This document shows, in pieces, positions 1 to 8,229 of a DNA stretch of 38,961 nucleotides. The stretch lies in contig JAQTSO010000016.1 in NCBI GenBank assembly GCA_028711215.1, forward strand, positions 1-38,961, read 5' to 3'. Each line of letters begins with the position of its first letter. Within the stretch, counting starts at the first letter, position 1. The DNA is from Endomicrobiaceae bacterium (GTDB taxonomy: Bacteria > Elusimicrobiota > Endomicrobiia > Endomicrobiales > Endomicrobiaceae). The translations under genes were made by a program, and so were the position numbers. The notes beneath the pieces are model-generated. The model saw only the letters and a list, made by a program, of their open reading frames with translations. It ran no database searches and was not told where the DNA came from.

Positions 1-582
1 GGGGTTCCGTCATTATTAAACAATATTAATCTTGCAAAAAAACTCGGCATTGAAAATATTAAAACAGATTATACCGATATTATTAAAATTACTGAAGAAA
101 ATAATAAGAATGCCGATAAATGGTTAAAAGAAAATAATATAAAAGAGAAAGAGTTCATTGTTATTTCAATAGGCGCAAGTGCCAGAAGACAGGATAAATG
201 TCTAAAAAATGAGGTTTGGGTTGAAACAATTAATAAATTATATTCATTAGGTAAAAAAATTGTAGTTATCGGCGCAAAATGGGAAAAAGAATATATTGAG
301 ACGGTAATTAATAAATGCGAGACCATTCCTCAAATATATTTGCCTGAAAATGGTTTGGCAGATATGGCAGGATTTATAAAAAAGGCAAATTTTTTTATAG
401 GGATAGATTCAGGGCTAATGCATTTATCTGCAAGTTTAGGCATAAGATGTATCGCTTTGTACGGAAATACCGATCCAAGTCAGATAGGCCCGCAACCTTT
501 AAATAAACATATTATTATTAAAAAAAGCAGTGCAAAAGATATTGATTCAAATGATATAATTGAACAGATAAGAAATTTATAA
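1..582 (+). CDS. Glycosyltransferase family 9 (ADP-heptose:LPS heptosyltransferase-like), 5' truncated
   Basis: The reading frame is open from the first base of the window and gives 193 residues before TAA, so the N-terminal part of the gene lies upstream. The visible part is the C-terminal Rossmann half of a GT-B enzyme. It has a strand ending in IVVIGAKWE, then a stretch with GIDSGLMHLSASLG followed by ALYGNTDPSQIGP, which is the nucleotide-sugar binding signature of GT9 heptosyltransferases (usually D-S-G-x-x-H-x-A-x-A). The family transfers L-glycero-D-manno-heptose or related sugars to the lipopolysaccharide core on the cytoplasmic face of the inner membrane. gmhB and lpxK just downstream support an LPS role. 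The exact acceptor cannot be told from this fragment. Confidence 0.85.
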   Translation, partial: GVPSLLNNINLAKKLGIENIKTDYTDIIKITEENNKNADKWLKENNIKEKEFIVISIGASARRQDKCLKNEVWVETINKLYSLGKKIVVIGAKWEKEYIETVINKCETIPQIYLPENGLADMAGFIKKANFFIGIDSGLMHLSASLGIRCIALYGNTDPSQIGPQPLNKHIIIKKSSAKDIDSNDIIEQIRNL

Positions 583-627
583 GGGTTTACAAATAAAGCA
601 CATTAAAAAACATAAGAGGTAAAAGTG

Positions 628-1338
628 ATGAAATATGCAAGTAATAAAAGTGTTTTTAAGATGTACGAGTATATCCAGCCTTTCTTAAAATATTCAACAC
701 CTGTAGAAGATAAAATTCCCGGCAGTAATGTTCTGGTTATTGCCCCGCATCAGGATGATGAATCAATGGGATGCGGAGGTACAATAATAAAACATGTAAG
801 AGACGGCGGACATCTTGAAATAGTTTTTTGTACGTCTGATAATGCCAGAACCGAAGAAACCAGAGAAGCAACGAAAATTCTTGGGTCAAGTGTTAATCAT
901 TTTCTTCAATTTGAAGTTGGTACTTTGCATTCGTTAAATTCGGCATTAGCTTCAAGATTTACAAGTGTATTTGAAAAAGCCGGTCCTGATGTGGTTTTTT
1001 TACCGTTTATGCTTGATAATCATGCAGACCATATCGCAATATCAAGAGCATTTGCTAAATCATATAAAAAAAATCCAATTGATTGTTTAGTGTATGCATA
1101 TCCTGTATGGGGTACATTAATGCCCAATACTATATCTGATATAACAGGAGTATGGGAAGAAAAAAAAAGAGCAATAGAGTGCTATAAATCACAAACAGCT
1201 ACAAGAGATTATGTTAAAATGGCTTCATCAATTGCTCAGTTTTGGGCAATTGTTAAGGGTAAAAATATTGAATATGCCGAAACATTCTTTAAAGCAACTT
1301 CAAAAGAATATGTATCTTTAGTTAAAAGAGTTCTATAA
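628..1338 (+). CDS. PIG-L family (LmbE-like) N-deacetylase
   Basis: A 236-residue protein with the PIG-L/LmbE zinc signature PHQDDE (residues 40-45) followed by MGCGGT, and the second metal motif HADH (about 132-135). These zinc enzymes remove acetyl groups from N-acetylglucosamine-type sugars. Its place between two glycosyltransferases and lpxK suggests it deacetylates a surface-glycan or lipid-linked sugar, which is an inference. ATG at 628 is preferred because AGAGG at 615-619 lies 8 bases upstream; a GTG directly before it (625) is possible but too close to that site. The next gene begins 3 bases after the stop. Confidence 0.85.
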   Translation: MKYASNKSVFKMYEYIQPFLKYSTPVEDKIPGSNVLVIAPHQDDESMGCGGTIIKHVRDGGHLEIVFCTSDNARTEETREATKILGSSVNHFLQFEVGTLHSLNSALASRFTSVFEKAGPDVVFLPFMLDNHADHIAISRAFAKSYKKNPIDCLVYAYPVWGTLMPNTISDITGVWEEKKRAIECYKSQTATRDYVKMASSIAQFWAIVKGKNIEYAETFFKATSKEYVSLVKRVL

Positions 1339-1341
1339 TTT

Positions 1342-2445
1342 ATGAATAAGAAAAAGGTTTTGTTTATCTTTTCATCATTTTCTTTTGGCGGTGCCGAAAA
1401 AATGACAGCAGATACCGCATCGGCTATTAATAAATTCAGTAATGAATTTGAAGCTTTTGTTGCAACACCGAAAGAAAGTCCGTTAAGTAAATATTCAAAT
1501 GAAAAACAAATTAAAACTTTAAATTTCAATTGCAGAGGTACTTTTACACCAACCGGGATTTTAAAATTATTTAAAATTATTAAAAAAGAAAAAATAGATA
1601 TTATTCATGTTCAGCAGGGCAAATTATTTTGGACGGCATTATTGATGAAATTGTTTTTTTGTAACGTAAAAGTTGTATTACACAGAACACAGGATACAAG
1701 ACACAAATGGTATGCCAGATATCATTATAGAATTGCAGATAAAGTGCTTGCGGTTTCAGATATTGTAAAAAACAATATGATTGAAATTGATAAAGCACCG
1801 GCAAAAAAAGTTCAAACGCTTTATAATGGTTTTGATTTTGACAATTTCAGAAAAGATATAGATATTTCCGATATTATAAAGGAATATGGGTTAGAAAATA
1901 AAATTGTTATAGGTGCAGTCGGAGCAATGGTATCTTTGGAAGGCAAAGGGCAGATATATCTTATGCAAGCTTTAGCAAAAATGAGAAATCAATATCCAAA
2001 CCTGATTTGTATTTTGCTGGGAGACGGACCCGGGAAAAAGGAACAGGAAGAATATGCAAAAAAATTAGGTATCGGTGATAAGGTTATTTTTGCGGGATAT
2101 AAATCCAATATTGCAAAATATATAAATGCAATGGATATTTTTTGTTTATTGTCATGTGATACCGAAGGATTCGGTAACGTAAATATAGAGGCACAGTCTC
2201 TGGCAAAACCTGTTATAACAACAAATATAGGGGGAATACCTGAAACTGTTATAGAAAATAAGACAGCTCTCATTGTTAACCCGAGAGATGTGGAAGCACT
2301 AATTGTTGCAATAAAAAAATTGTTAGACAATAAAAATTATGCTTTAGATATGGGCGCCCAAGGCAAAAAATTTGTTGAAAATAAATTTTCTGATAAGATA
2401 ATGGCCGGAAATTTATCTGAAATTTATAAGGAAATTTTGCAATGA
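1342..2445 (+). CDS. Glycosyltransferase family 4 (GT-B fold)
   Basis: A 367-residue retaining glycosyltransferase of the GT4 / glycosyl transferases group 1 type. The N-terminal domain begins with a strand and glycine-rich turn (FSFGGAEKMT) typical of this family. The C-terminal domain has GAMVSLEGKGQIYLM and the EX7E catalytic/nucleotide motif at E275-E283 (EGFGNVNIE), then AKPVITTNIGGIPE. It should act at the cytoplasmic side of the inner membrane on a lipid-linked glycan or LPS core; donor and acceptor are not readable. It starts 3 bases after the PIG-L stop, and its end overlaps lpxK by 4 bases (ATGA), so all three are probably co-translated. Confidence 0.88.
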   Translation: MNKKKVLFIFSSFSFGGAEKMTADTASAINKFSNEFEAFVATPKESPLSKYSNEKQIKTLNFNCRGTFTPTGILKLFKIIKKEKIDIIHVQQGKLFWTALLMKLFFCNVKVVLHRTQDTRHKWYARYHYRIADKVLAVSDIVKNNMIEIDKAPAKKVQTLYNGFDFDNFRKDIDISDIIKEYGLENKIVIGAVGAMVSLEGKGQIYLMQALAKMRNQYPNLICILLGDGPGKKEQEEYAKKLGIGDKVIFAGYKSNIAKYINAMDIFCLLSCDTEGFGNVNIEAQSLAKPVITTNIGGIPETVIENKTALIVNPRDVEALIVAIKKLLDNKNYALDMGAQGKKFVENKFSDKIMAGNLSEIYKEILQ

Positions 2446-3455
2446 GATTTTTTTTATATCCGCTGGCTGTCATTTATAATTTTATATCTGAATTAAACAG
2501 GAAATTTACAAAATCTGTTAAACTTGATAAAACCGTTATAAGTGTCGGTAATATTACATGGGGCGGCAGTGCAAAAACACCGGTGGTTGTGGAAGTTGCA
2601 AAATACATTTTGTCGTTACAAAAAACACCGGTTATTTTATCAAGAGGTTACAGAAGAAGAATTGTAACAAAAGGTTCTGTTGTTGTAAGAGATAAAGATA
2701 AAATATTAAGTAATTTGGACATGTCGGGTGATGAACCCTACATGATGTCACAAAAAATAAATTGTCCCATTATTATCGGTTCAGACCGTGTGGAATCGGC
2801 AGAAATTGCAAAACAATTTAACCCTGATGTTTTTGTTTTAGATGACGGGTTTCAACATTGGAAATTAAAAAGGAATTTAGATATAGTTTGTATAAATGCT
2901 CTCAATCCTTTCGGTAATAAAATGATTATACCGGCAGGTATTCTAAGAGAACATTTAACAGCTTTAAAAAGAGCAGATGTTATAATAATTACAAATTCTG
3001 ATTTTGTATCAAAACAACAGTTGGATAAACTGGATAATCAAATATATAATATTTCAGGTAGAAAAGCATTCCATGTGACTTATGGTAATTTTAAAATAAA
3101 AAATATAGCGGATGGCTCTTTTATTGATTTAGATTTAGTAAAAAATAAAAATATTGTTATGGTATGCGGAATAGGTTCTCCTAATAATTTTAAAAACAGC
3201 ATAAACAAACTTGGGTTAAAAATTAAAAAAGAATTTATATTCAGGGATCATTATGAATATTTTACAAATGATATTGAAAATATATATAAGAAACTGGCAG
3301 ATGATGATATAATTCTTACAACGGAAAAAGATGAAATAAAAATAAAAGATGTTATAAATGATAATATAAAGAAAAAGATATTTGTTTTATCTACAGAAAT
3401 TGTTTTTGATTCAAACAGAGAAAAATTTGAACAAAAAATCAGGGAAATATTGTAA
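2442..3455 (+). CDS. lpxK: Tetraacyldisaccharide 4'-kinase (lipid A)
   Basis: LpxK phosphorylates the 4' position of the lipid A disaccharide-1-phosphate at the inner membrane, so the cell makes lipid A. The 337-residue length is normal. There is an N-terminal membrane-contact helix (FFLYPLAVIYNFISEL), a P-loop GNITWGGSAKTP at residues 36-47, the signature VLDDGFQHWKL (D134, D135, H139) and PAGILREHLTALKRAD. The usual P-loop is GGxGKTP; here the residue before the lysine is alanine (A44). All other hallmarks are present, so the call is firm. It overlaps the preceding GT4 by 4 bases and shares one base with gmhB (TAATG). Confidence 0.95.
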   Translation: MRFFLYPLAVIYNFISELNRKFTKSVKLDKTVISVGNITWGGSAKTPVVVEVAKYILSLQKTPVILSRGYRRRIVTKGSVVVRDKDKILSNLDMSGDEPYMMSQKINCPIIIGSDRVESAEIAKQFNPDVFVLDDGFQHWKLKRNLDIVCINALNPFGNKMIIPAGILREHLTALKRADVIIITNSDFVSKQQLDKLDNQIYNISGRKAFHVTYGNFKIKNIADGSFIDLDLVKNKNIVMVCGIGSPNNFKNSINKLGLKIKKEFIFRDHYEYFTNDIENIYKKLADDDIILTTEKDEIKIKDVINDNIKKKIFVLSTEIVFDSNREKFEQKIREIL

Positions 3456-4015
3456 TGAAAAAAACGCCCGCAGTATTTTTGGACAGAGACGGCACAATCA
3501 ATCATGAAAAAGGTTATTTGAGTGATGAAAAAGATTTACAACTATATCCTTATGTTTCTAAATCTATTTTAAGTTTGCAAAAAGCAGGTTTTAAGATAGT
3601 TATTATTACGAATCAGTCAGGCATAGAAAGAGGATATTTTACGGAAAAAAAGTTGGCTGTTATTCACAAAACCCTTTTGAAGATGCTTAAAGAGGTCGGA
3701 GTTAAAATAGACGGGATATACTATTGCCCGCATGGTATTGATGACGTATGTGAATGCAGAAAACCAAAAATCGGTATGGCAAAACAGGCGGAAAAAGAAT
3801 TGAATATCGATTTAAAAAAGTCTTATGTTGTAGGTGACAGCATAAGAGATTATAAGATGGGTTATAATTTTAGAGGCAAAGGTATTTTGGTTTTGACGGG
3901 TCACGGCAAAAAGCAGGCTAAAAACATTAAAAATGAAAAACAAAAGCCGCTTGCAGTTTCAAAAAATTTATACGAGGCGGTTAAGGTAATTATAAATGAT
4001 TATAAGAAAAATTAA
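3455..4015 (+). CDS. gmhB: D-glycero-D-manno-heptose-1,7-bisphosphate 7-phosphatase
   Basis: A 186-residue HAD-superfamily phosphatase of the histidinol-phosphatase/GmhB type. The catalytic motif FLDRDGTIN contains D10 and D12. Motif II is IITNQSG, the zinc loop has C91, H93, C99 and C101 (CPHGIDDVCEC), and motif III is VVGDSIRDYKMG. It removes the 7-phosphate of heptose bisphosphate in ADP-heptose synthesis and so feeds the GT9 heptosyltransferase at the left edge. This agrees with a heptose-containing LPS core. Its last 20 bases overlap the start of the next gene. Confidence 0.93.
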   Translation: MKKTPAVFLDRDGTINHEKGYLSDEKDLQLYPYVSKSILSLQKAGFKIVIITNQSGIERGYFTEKKLAVIHKTLLKMLKEVGVKIDGIYYCPHGIDDVCECRKPKIGMAKQAEKELNIDLKKSYVVGDSIRDYKMGYNFRGKGILVLTGHGKKQAKNIKNEKQKPLAVSKNLYEAVKVIINDYKKN

Positions 4016-4913
4016 TTTAATGTTGATGTTGTTGTTTTTTGCAATTCCAATTTATTGCAGTGATATTGTAAAAGAAAACACATTTGCAAATGATGTTATT
4101 GTTTCAACGCAAAATTTCAAATGGCGGACATTAAAAAGCAACCTGCCTGCAGAGGAGAATTTAGTATTTAATATTTATTGGAAAATTATAAAGGTTGGTC
4201 AAGCTACTCTTGAAATCAAAGGTTTTGAAGAGATCAACGGCAGAAATACTTATCATTTATATTCCCAGGCAAAGTCTTCCGTATTTTTTGATAATTTTTT
4301 TAAAGTCAGAGATGTAAATGAATCGTGGATGGATAAAGAAAGTTTATGTTCTTTAAGATATCACTTTAGTGTTTCAGAAGGAGGTTGGAAAAAACAAGAA
4401 CAGGCAGATTTTGACCATATAAAGAGAGAATTTACTTTAGATGATAACGGAACCATTAAGAAAGGGGCTATCCCTTTCTTTGTTCAGGATATAATATCGG
4501 CATTTTATTATTTCAGAACATTGGATTTGGAAGTAGGAGATGAATATGTATTTGATGTTCATTCCGGAGAACATACATGGCCTTTAAAAACAAAAGTTAC
4601 CGGTAAAGAAAAAATAGAAGTAAAAGCGGGAACATTCGAATGTTTTATTCTGGAACCTGCCGTCAGAGAAGATGCCGGTATTTTTCGGGCTAAGGGTGAA
4701 CTTAAAGTGTGGATGACAAATGATAAAAATAAAATGCCTGTAGTGATGAAAACAAAAACTCCTTTTGGTTCTGTAGTTGCCGAACTTGCATCTTATAATT
4801 TTAAAATGCAGGATGAAATTAATAATATTCAAAAAACGGATGAATCCGTTGAAGAAAAAGTTAAAGATAAAATACAGGAAAAAACAGAGATATCCAATGA
4901 TATCAAAAATTAA
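3996..4913 (+). CDS. DUF3108 secreted protein, copy A
   Basis: A 305-residue protein with an N-terminal signal peptide (hydrophobic LMLMLLFFAIPIYCS) and a single DUF3108-like beta-rich domain at about residues 40-265. Readable blocks are FKWRTLKSNLP, FNIYWKIIKVGQATLEI, FDNFFKVRDVNESW, YYFRTLDLEVGDEY and KAGTFECFILEP. A charged, Lys/Glu-rich tail follows. DUF3108 proteins are periplasmic or outer-membrane-associated with no assigned reaction. The ATG at 3996 overlaps gmhB by 20 bases; an ATG at 4020 would also leave a usable signal peptide. The next gene is a clear paralogue. Location after lpxK/gmhB suggests an envelope role, by context only. Confidence 0.8.
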   Translation: MIIRKINLMLMLLFFAIPIYCSDIVKENTFANDVIVSTQNFKWRTLKSNLPAEENLVFNIYWKIIKVGQATLEIKGFEEINGRNTYHLYSQAKSSVFFDNFFKVRDVNESWMDKESLCSLRYHFSVSEGGWKKQEQADFDHIKREFTLDDNGTIKKGAIPFFVQDIISAFYYFRTLDLEVGDEYVFDVHSGEHTWPLKTKVTGKEKIEVKAGTFECFILEPAVREDAGIFRAKGELKVWMTNDKNKMPVVMKTKTPFGSVVAELASYNFKMQDEINNIQKTDESVEEKVKDKIQEKTEISNDIKN

Positions 4914-5751
4914 AATAATTGCAGTTATCATATTTATATCTTTGAATGCGCAGGCGCAAGATATAAATGAAAAAGTATGTTCTAATTTTGATGCCGAAAT
5001 AATCAATTCTGAAAATTTTCAATGGAGAATTTTGAATAAAAAACTTCCTGAAAAAGAGAAAATATTTTTTAATGTTTACTGGAAATTTATAAAAGTCGGT
5101 GAAGCAATACTTGAAATTAGAGAGATTGCAGAAATAAACGGCAGGAGAGCATATCATATATATTCAACCGCTAAAACATTATCATTGCTTGATACATTTT
5201 ATAAGGTTAGAGATGAAAATCAATCTTGGATTGATATTGAAAGTTTATGTTCATTAAAGTTTTTGGCAGATATACGGGAAGGGAATTGGATTAAAAAACA
5301 AAAAATAGATTTCGACCACATAAATGCGAAATACATTTTAGAAGAAGAAGGTGAATTTACTGTTGGCGATACAAAAAGATGGGTTCAGGATGTTTTATCA
5401 GGGTTGTACTATTTTAGAACTATTGACTTGGAGGTCGGCGATGAATATTTATTTGATGCACATGCTGATAAAAATACGTGGATACTTAAAACAAAAGTAA
5501 CAGGCAGAGAAACTATAAAAACTAAGGCCGGTGTTTTCGATTGTTTTATTTTAGAACCGGCTATGAGAGAAAATACAGGTATTTTCAAAGCAAAAGGCGG
5601 GCTTAAAGTTTGGATAACAGCCGATAATAAAAGAATTCCCGTTAAATTGATAACAAAAATACCGATAGGTTCAATAATCGCAGAAATATATTTGTATCAA
5701 GATATAAATAAATTAAAGGAAGAAGAAAGTGGAACAACTGAAAACGATTGA
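4897..5751 (+). CDS. DUF3108 secreted protein, copy B (tandem paralogue)
   Basis: A 284-residue protein starting at ATG 4897, chosen because it begins a clean signal peptide (MISKIKIIAVIIFISLNAQAQ); the frame stays open further upstream only inside copy A. The mature part matches copy A along its whole length, for example FQWRILNKKLP, FNVYWKFIKVGEAILEI, FYKVRDENQSW, YYFRTIDLEVGDEY, KAGVFDCFILEPAMRE and GIFKAKGGLKVW. About half of residues look identical by eye. Copy B lacks copy A's charged tail. The genes overlap by 17 bases, as expected for an in-place duplication with coupled translation. Function is unknown; both are presumably envelope proteins. Confidence 0.8.
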   Translation: MISKIKIIAVIIFISLNAQAQDINEKVCSNFDAEIINSENFQWRILNKKLPEKEKIFFNVYWKFIKVGEAILEIREIAEINGRRAYHIYSTAKTLSLLDTFYKVRDENQSWIDIESLCSLKFLADIREGNWIKKQKIDFDHINAKYILEEEGEFTVGDTKRWVQDVLSGLYYFRTIDLEVGDEYLFDAHADKNTWILKTKVTGRETIKTKAGVFDCFILEPAMRENTGIFKAKGGLKVWITADNKRIPVKLITKIPIGSIIAEIYLYQDINKLKEEESGTTEND

Positions 5752-6214
5752 AAGTTTTTTATCAAATGCTGAAAAGACATTGTTTTTAGCCATAGGTTCG
5801 GAATTGCGAACCGATGACGCCGTAGGTATGTATATTGCGGATGAGTTGCTAAAGTATAATTTAAATAAAGATAAAATTTGTATTATAAAAGGTGCAACTG
5901 CACCTGAAAATTTTACCGGTGAGATTAAAAAATTCAGACCCGCAAAAATGTTAATAATAGATGCTGCCGATACAGGTAAAAAAACCGGTGAAATTGATAT
6001 AATAGACGCAAGTTCTGTACAAGGGGCTTCTTTTTCAACACATATGATGCCGATAAATATTTTTATAGATTATTTATTACAGTATTTTGACTGCAAAATT
6101 TTAATAGTTGGCATTCAACCGGAAAATCTTGAATTTGGTCTTAATATAACCTCAAAAATTAAAAAATCAGCTGACAAGTTGGTTAAATTGATAGCCAAGA
6201 AAATTATAAGTTAG
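5729..6214 (+). CDS. HycI-type [NiFe]-hydrogenase maturation endopeptidase
   Basis: A 161-residue peptidase family M52 protein. Its order of motifs follows E. coli HycI: GSELRTDDAVG (residues 23-33), GATAPEN, FRPAKMLIIDAADTG, GEIDIID, STHMMPINIFIDYL and VGIQPENLEFG. The acidic residues in DDAVG and DAAD and the histidine in STHMMP correspond to the nickel-sensing ligands. These proteases trim the C-terminus of the hydrogenase large subunit after Ni insertion, and HycI-type ones serve group 4 (Ech/formate-hydrogenlyase type) enzymes. No hydrogenase subunit is in this window. GTG at 5729 is the start, with AAGGAAGAAG just upstream; the gene overlaps copy B of DUF3108 by 23 bases. Confidence 0.85.
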   Translation: MEQLKTIESFLSNAEKTLFLAIGSELRTDDAVGMYIADELLKYNLNKDKICIIKGATAPENFTGEIKKFRPAKMLIIDAADTGKKTGEIDIIDASSVQGASFSTHMMPINIFIDYLLQYFDCKILIVGIQPENLEFGLNITSKIKKSADKLVKLIAKKIIS

Positions 6215-6271
6215 AAAAATCAGCAACAAAAGATTTTGAAATGAAATTAAAAGCAGGATTTAAATATAAAA

Positions 6272-6895
6272 ATGAAAACAAAAGTTTTAAATGCCGAAAA
6301 AGAAAATAAAAAAAAATTAATATCCGAAGTTGTTGGAATATTGCAACAAAAAGGGATAGTTGTATTACCGACAGATACGGTCTATGGTGTGATGACGAGT
6401 ATTTTTAATCAGGAAGGACAAAAAACTATCTATAAGTTAAAAAACAGAAATGACAGAAAGCCGTTAATACTTTTATCACACAATGTGGATTTGATAAAAC
6501 AATTTGTTGTTTTCCCTAAAAAAATTGAAGAAATAATAAAAGATTTTTGGCCCGGACAATTAACTCTCATACTATCTACAACAGAAATAGGTAAAATATT
6601 AACCGGCGGCAGAGACAATCTCGGAGTCAGAATTCCAAATTGTAAAATTTTACTGGATATAATGAAATTACATAATTTGCCTTTAATGAGTACATCGGCA
6701 AATATATCCGGAAAAGAAAGTGCAAAAGATGCAAAATCGGCATTAAAGTATTTTAACAATAAGGTAAATATGATAGTTGATGATGGTAAATGCAAATTTT
6801 CTTTTGAATCTACAGTAATAGATATGGTAAAATTTCCTTACGTTGTTATTCGTAAAGGATGTTTGGATTGTAATAAGTTATTAAAATATATATAG
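6272..6895 (+). CDS. tsaC: L-threonylcarbamoyladenylate synthase (Sua5/YrdC/YciO family)
   Basis: A 207-residue YrdC-fold protein that makes threonylcarbamoyl-AMP from threonine, bicarbonate and ATP, the first step of the tRNA t6A37 modification. Visible signatures are PTDTVYGV (33-40), YKLKNRNDRKPLILL with the KxR nucleotide motif, WPGQLTLIL, GGRDNLGVRIP and STSANISGKES. The C-terminal FESTVIDM...VVIRKG segment is also typical. It lacks the extra Sua5 domain, so it is the short TsaC form. The partner genes tsaE and tsaB are at 23651-24729 in this same window; tsaD is not here. It begins 57 bases after the hydrogenase protease gene. Confidence 0.92.
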   Translation: MKTKVLNAEKENKKKLISEVVGILQQKGIVVLPTDTVYGVMTSIFNQEGQKTIYKLKNRNDRKPLILLSHNVDLIKQFVVFPKKIEEIIKDFWPGQLTLILSTTEIGKILTGGRDNLGVRIPNCKILLDIMKLHNLPLMSTSANISGKESAKDAKSALKYFNNKVNMIVDDGKCKFSFESTVIDMVKFPYVVIRKGCLDCNKLLKYI

Positions 6896-6918
6896 TAAAA
6901 ATATGAAAGGGGACCAAA

Positions 6919-8151
6919 ATGGAAGATTTAAAAAAACAGGACATGGAATTATTTAACATTATTGAGGAAGAACATTATCGACAGGAAAATACAATAGAGC
7001 TTATTGCATCCGAAAATCACACTTCAAAAGCAGTTATGCAGGCACAAGGTTCTGTATTAACAAATAAATATGCCGAAGGTTATCCGGGCAAAAGATATTA
7101 TGGCGGATGTGAGTTTGTAGACAAAGTTGAAACAATAGCAATTGAAAGAGCGAAACAACTTTTTGGCTGTGAATGTGCAAATGTTCAGCCGCATTCCGGA
7201 GCTCAGGCAAACATGGCATCTTTCTTAAGTTTAATCAAACCAGGCGATACCATCATGGGGATGGATCTTGCTCACGGCGGACATTTGTCACACGGAAGTC
7301 CATATAATTTTTCAGGGAAATATTTTAACGTGATACCTTATACGGTTGATAAAGAAAAAGAGGCAGTTGATTATGATAACCTTGAAAAATTAGCAAAACA
7401 ACATAAACCAAAATTAATTGTTACAGGTGCAAGTGCATATTCAAGAATTTGGGATTGGAAAAAAGTCAGAGAAATTGCCGATTCCGTAGGAGCTTTTCAT
7501 ATGGCAGATATTGCCCATTATGCAGGATTGATTGCTACGGGTATTTATCCTTCTCCTATTAAGTATGCTGATATTGTAACCACAACAACACATAAAACTC
7601 TCAGAGGTCCCAGAGGCGGTATGATAATGTGTTCCGAAAAATATATTAAAGCTGTTAATTCGGCAGTATTTCCCGGGATACAGGGCGGACCTTTGATGCA
7701 TGTTATAGCAGCTAAAGCAACGGCATTTAAAGAAGCATTGGATCCTTCATTTACTACTTACCAAAAACAGGTTTTAAGCAATGCCAAAGCATTTGCCAAA
7801 GCTATGGCTGACGGCGGACTCAGAATAGTTTCAGGCGGAACAGATTGCCATATGTTTTTAGTTGATTTAAGACCTTTGGGAGTAAACGGTAAAGATGCCC
7901 AGATTACACTTGAAAAAGCGAGTATAACGGTTAATAAAAACACTATTCCTTACGATCCTGAAAAACCAATGATATCATCAGGTATCAGAATCGGAACGCC
8001 GGCAGTAACAACAAGGAAAATGAAAGAACCGCAAATGCAGAAAATTGCAGACTACATTATAAAGGTTTTGAAAAATATAAATAATGAAACAGTGATAGCA
8101 GATGTTAAAAAAGAAGTTGTGGCATTATGTAAACAATTTCCCGTTTATTGA
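6919..8151 (+). CDS. glyA: Serine hydroxymethyltransferase
   Basis: A 410-residue PLP enzyme that interconverts serine and glycine with tetrahydrofolate, supplying one-carbon units in the cytoplasm. The family signatures are all present: [11 protein letters not shown] near the N-terminus, [15 protein letters not shown], the [11 protein letters not shown] substrate region and the PLP-lysine segment [14 protein letters not shown], with K226 as the Schiff-base lysine. Length is normal for bacteria. The start is fixed by a strong AAAGGGGA Shine-Dalgarno at 6906-6913. Confidence 0.97.
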   Translation: MEDLKKQDMELFNIIEEEHYRQENTIELIASENHTSKAVMQAQGSVLTNKYAEGYPGKRYYGGCEFVDKVETIAIERAKQLFGCECANVQPHSGAQANMASFLSLIKPGDTIMGMDLAHGGHLSHGSPYNFSGKYFNVIPYTVDKEKEAVDYDNLEKLAKQHKPKLIVTGASAYSRIWDWKKVREIADSVGAFHMADIAHYAGLIATGIYPSPIKYADIVTTTTHKTLRGPRGGMIMCSEKYIKAVNSAVFPGIQGGPLMHVIAAKATAFKEALDPSFTTYQKQVLSNAKAFAKAMADGGLRIVSGGTDCHMFLVDLRPLGVNGKDAQITLEKASITVNKNTIPYDPEKPMISSGIRIGTPAVTTRKMKEPQMQKIADYIIKVLKNINNETVIADVKKEVVALCKQFPVY

Positions 8152-8229
8152 TTTTAATATTTTACTTACGGGTTATTTTTTAAAATACGAGATTCCGAAA
8201 TTTAAAAAATAATAAAAAAGGAAAATAAG

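Noticed and set aside
4777-4896. Upstream extension of the second DUF3108 gene
   Set aside because: It would lie inside the first DUF3108 gene in another frame and bury the signal peptide; ATG 4897 gives a normal signal peptide.
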